Origin: an uncultured Prevotella sp.
Lineage (GTDB): Bacteria; Bacteroidota; Bacteroidia; Bacteroidales; Bacteroidaceae
Reading direction: 5' to 3'
DNA: 64,000 bases
NCBI GenBank assembly: GCA_900539625.1
Contig: UQCW01000002.1
Location: 81,964-145,963 of the forward strand
Part shown: positions 62,028-64,000 of the stretch, in pieces
Layout: each line of letters opens with the position of its first letter
How positions within the stretch are numbered: the stretch's first letter is position 1
Translations under genes and position numbers: made by a program
Notes under the pieces: model-generated
Databases searched by the model: none
Seen by the model: the letters and a program-made list of their open reading frames with translations, nothing else
Told to the model about the DNA's origin: nothing

Positions 62028-63077
62028 TTACTGTACAAAGTTACCTTCGCCACTCAATTCTTTCTTGATGTACTCCAAAGCGCCAATCTTAGCCTTTGTT
62101 TCCTCAAGGTTCAAACGATAGGTGTTATCTGAGTTAAACTCTTCGATTTCAGCACGCTTGGTATCACCTTCTTTGAAATATTTGTCGTAGTTCAAACCAC
62201 GGTTGTCGGCAGGTACACGATAGAAGTTGCCCATATCCTCAGCCTTGGCACACTCTTCCTTGGTGAGCAATGTCTCGTACATCTTCTCACCATGACGGAT
62301 ACCGATAACTTTGATTTCTTCTTTCTTGCCACCGAAGAGTTCACATACTGCCTCTGCCTGTGTCTGAATAGTACAAGCAGGAGCCTTCTGAACGAGGATG
62401 TCGCCGTTCTGACCATGCTCGAAAGCGAAGAGAACGAGGTCAACAGCCTCTTCCAATGACATGATAAAGCGAGTCATCTTGGGCTCGGTCAATGTGATAG
62501 GGTTGCCATTGCGAATCTGATCTATCCACAAAGGAATTACAGAACCACGTGAGCACATCACGTTACCATAACGTGTGCAGCAAATCTTTGTCTTCCCAGA
62601 ATAACGACTCTTTGCCACAGCAATCTTTTCCTCAATCGCTTTAGTGATACCCATAGCGTTAATAGGGTAAGCAGCCTTGTCTGTTGAGAGACAAATAACA
62701 GCACCCACTCCAAATTCAATAGCAGCAGTAAGCACATTGTCAGTACCAATTACATTGGTCTTAACAGCCTCCATAGGGAAAAACTCACATGAAGGTACCT
62801 GCTTCAAGGCTGCTGCGTGGAAGATATAATCTACGCCAGGCATAGCGTTACGGCATGATTGCAAATCACGTACATCACCAATAAAGAACTTAATCTTGTT
62901 GGCAACATCAGGATATTTTACCTGATATTCGTGACGCATGTCATCCTGCTTCTTCTCATCGCGTGAAAAAATACGAATTTCACCGATGTCTGTACGAAGG
63001 AAACGATTTAATACTGCATTACCGAAGGAACCTGTTCCACCAGTAATCATAAGAGTCTTACCTGCAAAAATGCTCAT
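62028..63077 (-). CDS. fnlA: UDP-GlcNAc 4,6-dehydratase/5-epimerase, FnlA/Cap5E type
   Basis: The protein of 349 residues is an extended SDR: ITGGTGSFGNAV for NAD(P), AAALKQVPSCEFFPMEAVKTNVIGT and STDKAAYPINAMGITKAIEEK. In the last motif Met replaces the usual Tyr, a substitution found in this inverting dehydratase family. It converts UDP-GlcNAc toward UDP-2-acetamido-2,6-dideoxy-L-arabino-hexulose, first step to UDP-L-FucNAc. It lies next to FnlB with a 7-bp gap. Confidence 0.9.
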   Translation of the reverse strand: MSIFAGKTLMITGGTGSFGNAVLNRFLRTDIGEIRIFSRDEKKQDDMRHEYQVKYPDVANKIKFFIGDVRDLQSCRNAMPGVDYIFHAAALKQVPSCEFFPMEAVKTNVIGTDNVLTAAIEFGVGAVICLSTDKAAYPINAMGITKAIEEKIAVAKSRYSGKTKICCTRYGNVMCSRGSVIPLWIDQIRNGNPITLTEPKMTRFIMSLEEAVDLVLFAFEHGQNGDILVQKAPACTIQTQAEAVCELFGGKKEEIKVIGIRHGEKMYETLLTKEECAKAEDMGNFYRVPADNRGLNYDKYFKEGDTKRAEIEEFNSDNTYRLNLEETKAKIGALEYIKKELSGEGNFVQ

Positions 63078-63105
63078 AGTTTTATTATTAAATTATTTTA
63101 AAATC

Positions 63106-63894
63106 CTAAATTATCTTGCTCACACTCACCCTATCTATAGCTCTCTGATAGATATCTTTTACCATGCCCATTGACGGAACAACAGATAGGTTGCAACGAG
63201 TAGCAATTCTTTTAAAGGCTCTCATCACATTCTGTCGCACCCTTTTCACCTCGCAATCCGCCATTTGCATATCTGCTGATTTGATGAAAGGAAATAAGAA
63301 TTCTGAATCAGAGGGGTAGCGGTCTGCGATTTCCTGCATGGCTGCATCCCATTGTACGGTTATACGTGGCAATCCTGGTATTTGTGAGATGTATGTTAAT
63401 GTGAATCCTTTGATGTCGGTTTTCTTGATGTTTGCCAAATCTGTAAAACTGATGCCTCTGCCGTAGATGCAAAAGAAGAACATATCACGGGCAAAAGTTT
63501 GTGGTATGGAATCAGACAGGTCGGCATAACGCATTCTACGTAATTCATCAACTGACAGCAATTCACGTTCTTTTTTGGCTGGCAAAGCAACTCTTACGCC
63601 TTTCAGTAATTTAAGTTTTGGAACAATTCCTTCTTTTACTGCAATATTATATACCAAACTGATTTGGTATAGATAGAGTCGAGTCGTTGATTGTTTACGC
63701 CCTTTGGTATTCAACCATTCCTCGAATTTTACCATAAGTTCTGGAGTCAATTCGTTTAATGACAATTCCTCTTTACCCAAGAAGTTGACAAAGCAACGGA
63801 GTGCCATCTCACGATTGTGAGCAGCCTCAAAGTGACCTTCTTCTTTGTCTTTTTCTATTTTTCGACGAGAATATGCGAAGAAATCGGTTTCCAT
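63106..63894 (-). CDS. Truncated tyrosine recombinase-like protein at the head of the locus
   Basis: The protein of 262 residues has a SAM-like N-terminal domain (about 1-110) and the start of a tyrosine recombinase catalytic domain with the Arg motif CIYGRGISFTDLANI. The expected HxLR/HxxA region and the Tyr nucleophile are absent; the end (SMGMVKDIYQRAIDRVSVSKII) differs from known recombinases. Where active enzymes carry the beta-strand Lys (KTG), it reads IPGLPR. I infer a decayed or repurposed recombinase, perhaps a DNA-binding regulator of the polysaccharide cluster. It is 28 bp upstream of fnlA. Confidence 0.72.
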   Translation of the reverse strand: METDFFAYSRRKIEKDKEEGHFEAAHNREMALRCFVNFLGKEELSLNELTPELMVKFEEWLNTKGRKQSTTRLYLYQISLVYNIAVKEGIVPKLKLLKGVRVALPAKKERELLSVDELRRMRYADLSDSIPQTFARDMFFFCIYGRGISFTDLANIKKTDIKGFTLTYISQIPGLPRITVQWDAAMQEIADRYPSDSEFLFPFIKSADMQMADCEVKRVRQNVMRAFKRIATRCNLSVVPSMGMVKDIYQRAIDRVSVSKII

Positions 63895-63923
63895 TTTTAC
63901 TTCTCTACGATGACTAATAAAAA

Positions 63924-64000
63924 CTATTCAAACAGATAGCCGTAGTTGTTTTGCAACGCCTCAAATTCTGTTTCGCAGCGATTGTGCAATTCTTTGTCGC
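63924..64000 (-). CDS. C-terminal end of a gene cut by the window edge
   Basis: A frame entering from the right edge reads DKELHNRCETEFEALQNNYG and ends YLFE with a TAG stop at 63926-63924. Only about 25 residues are present, so no product can be named. It is 29 bp upstream of the recombinase-like gene and in the same direction. Confidence 0.45.
   Translation of the reverse strand, partial: DKELHNRCETEFEALQNNYGYLFE

Overview
The window looks like chromosomal DNA of a Bacteroidales bacterium, probably Prevotella/Segatella-like or Bacteroides-like. Promoters follow the Bacteroidota pattern (TTG, about 19 bp, TAnnTTTG), Shine-Dalgarno sites are weak, and the gene families (MobV relaxase, ArdC, DUF3945/DUF4099, FnlABC, WbuC) are common in that order. 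The genus is an inference. I saw no rRNA, CRISPR array, insertion sequence or complete tRNA gene.

Region 1 (1-10.5 kb) is a mobile-element module. It begins with a phosphoribosyltransferase/SLOG gene pair. A leftward pair follows, made of a serine-recombinase-fold protein that has lost its catalytic residues and a MmcQ/YjbR protein. A rightward mobilization operon then runs through a lipoprotein, three small unknown proteins, a winged-helix protein, a candidate oriT, a MobV relaxase and an OmpA-like outer-membrane protein. Three small proteins, one of them DUF2958, close the region.

Region 2 (10.5-26.1 kb) is one long leftward operon typical of Bacteroidales conjugative or mobilizable elements. 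It encodes DUF4099 and DUF3945-type proteins, a toprim primase-like protein, two related periplasmic proteins, membrane proteins, LytM/M23 and glucosaminidase peptidoglycan hydrolases, an ArdC relative with a dead zincin site fused to a MutS domain I, a tandem OB-fold SSB-like protein and an intact ArdC. I found no VirB4/TraG, VirD4 or complete type IV apparatus, so the element is probably mobilized in trans or continues outside the window. A 10-bp motif, CAAGTATGAT, occurs in five exact copies only at the two divergent control regions (2.6-2.9 kb and 26.2 kb), which suggests a shared regulator.

Region 3 (26.3-33.8 kb) holds a secreted M23 peptidase, an AAA ATPase with a DUF4143-type C-terminus behind a three-copy 23-bp promoter repeat, a DEAH helicase, a partner protein resembling the helicase C-terminus, and two unknown genes. 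Region 4 (33.8-43.5 kb) begins with a strongly folded element of about 127 nt. It continues with a co-directional cluster: an unknown protein, a SIR2-domain protein, an HNH_5 protein, a KAP-like P-loop NTPase, a FlbD-like small protein and a 1034-residue metallophosphoesterase fused to a STAND/NACHT-like NTPase. I regard this as a candidate undescribed anti-phage system, an inference from domain content.

Region 5 (43.5-63.9 kb) is a surface-polysaccharide locus transcribed leftward. It contains a truncated tyrosine recombinase, FnlA/FnlB/FnlC (UDP-L-FucNAc synthesis), a serine-acetyltransferase-like gene broken at a run of nine G (a candidate phase-variation switch), five glycosyltransferases, an acyltransferase, Wzx, Wzy, a pyruvyltransferase, an FrhB-like protein, a nucleotidyltransferase-fold protein, a DegT aminotransferase, an initiating sugar-phosphate transferase and WbuC. 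Two of the glycosyltransferase genes contain long inverted repeats. The last polysaccharide gene ends 22 bp before the defence-like cluster starts, on the same strand.
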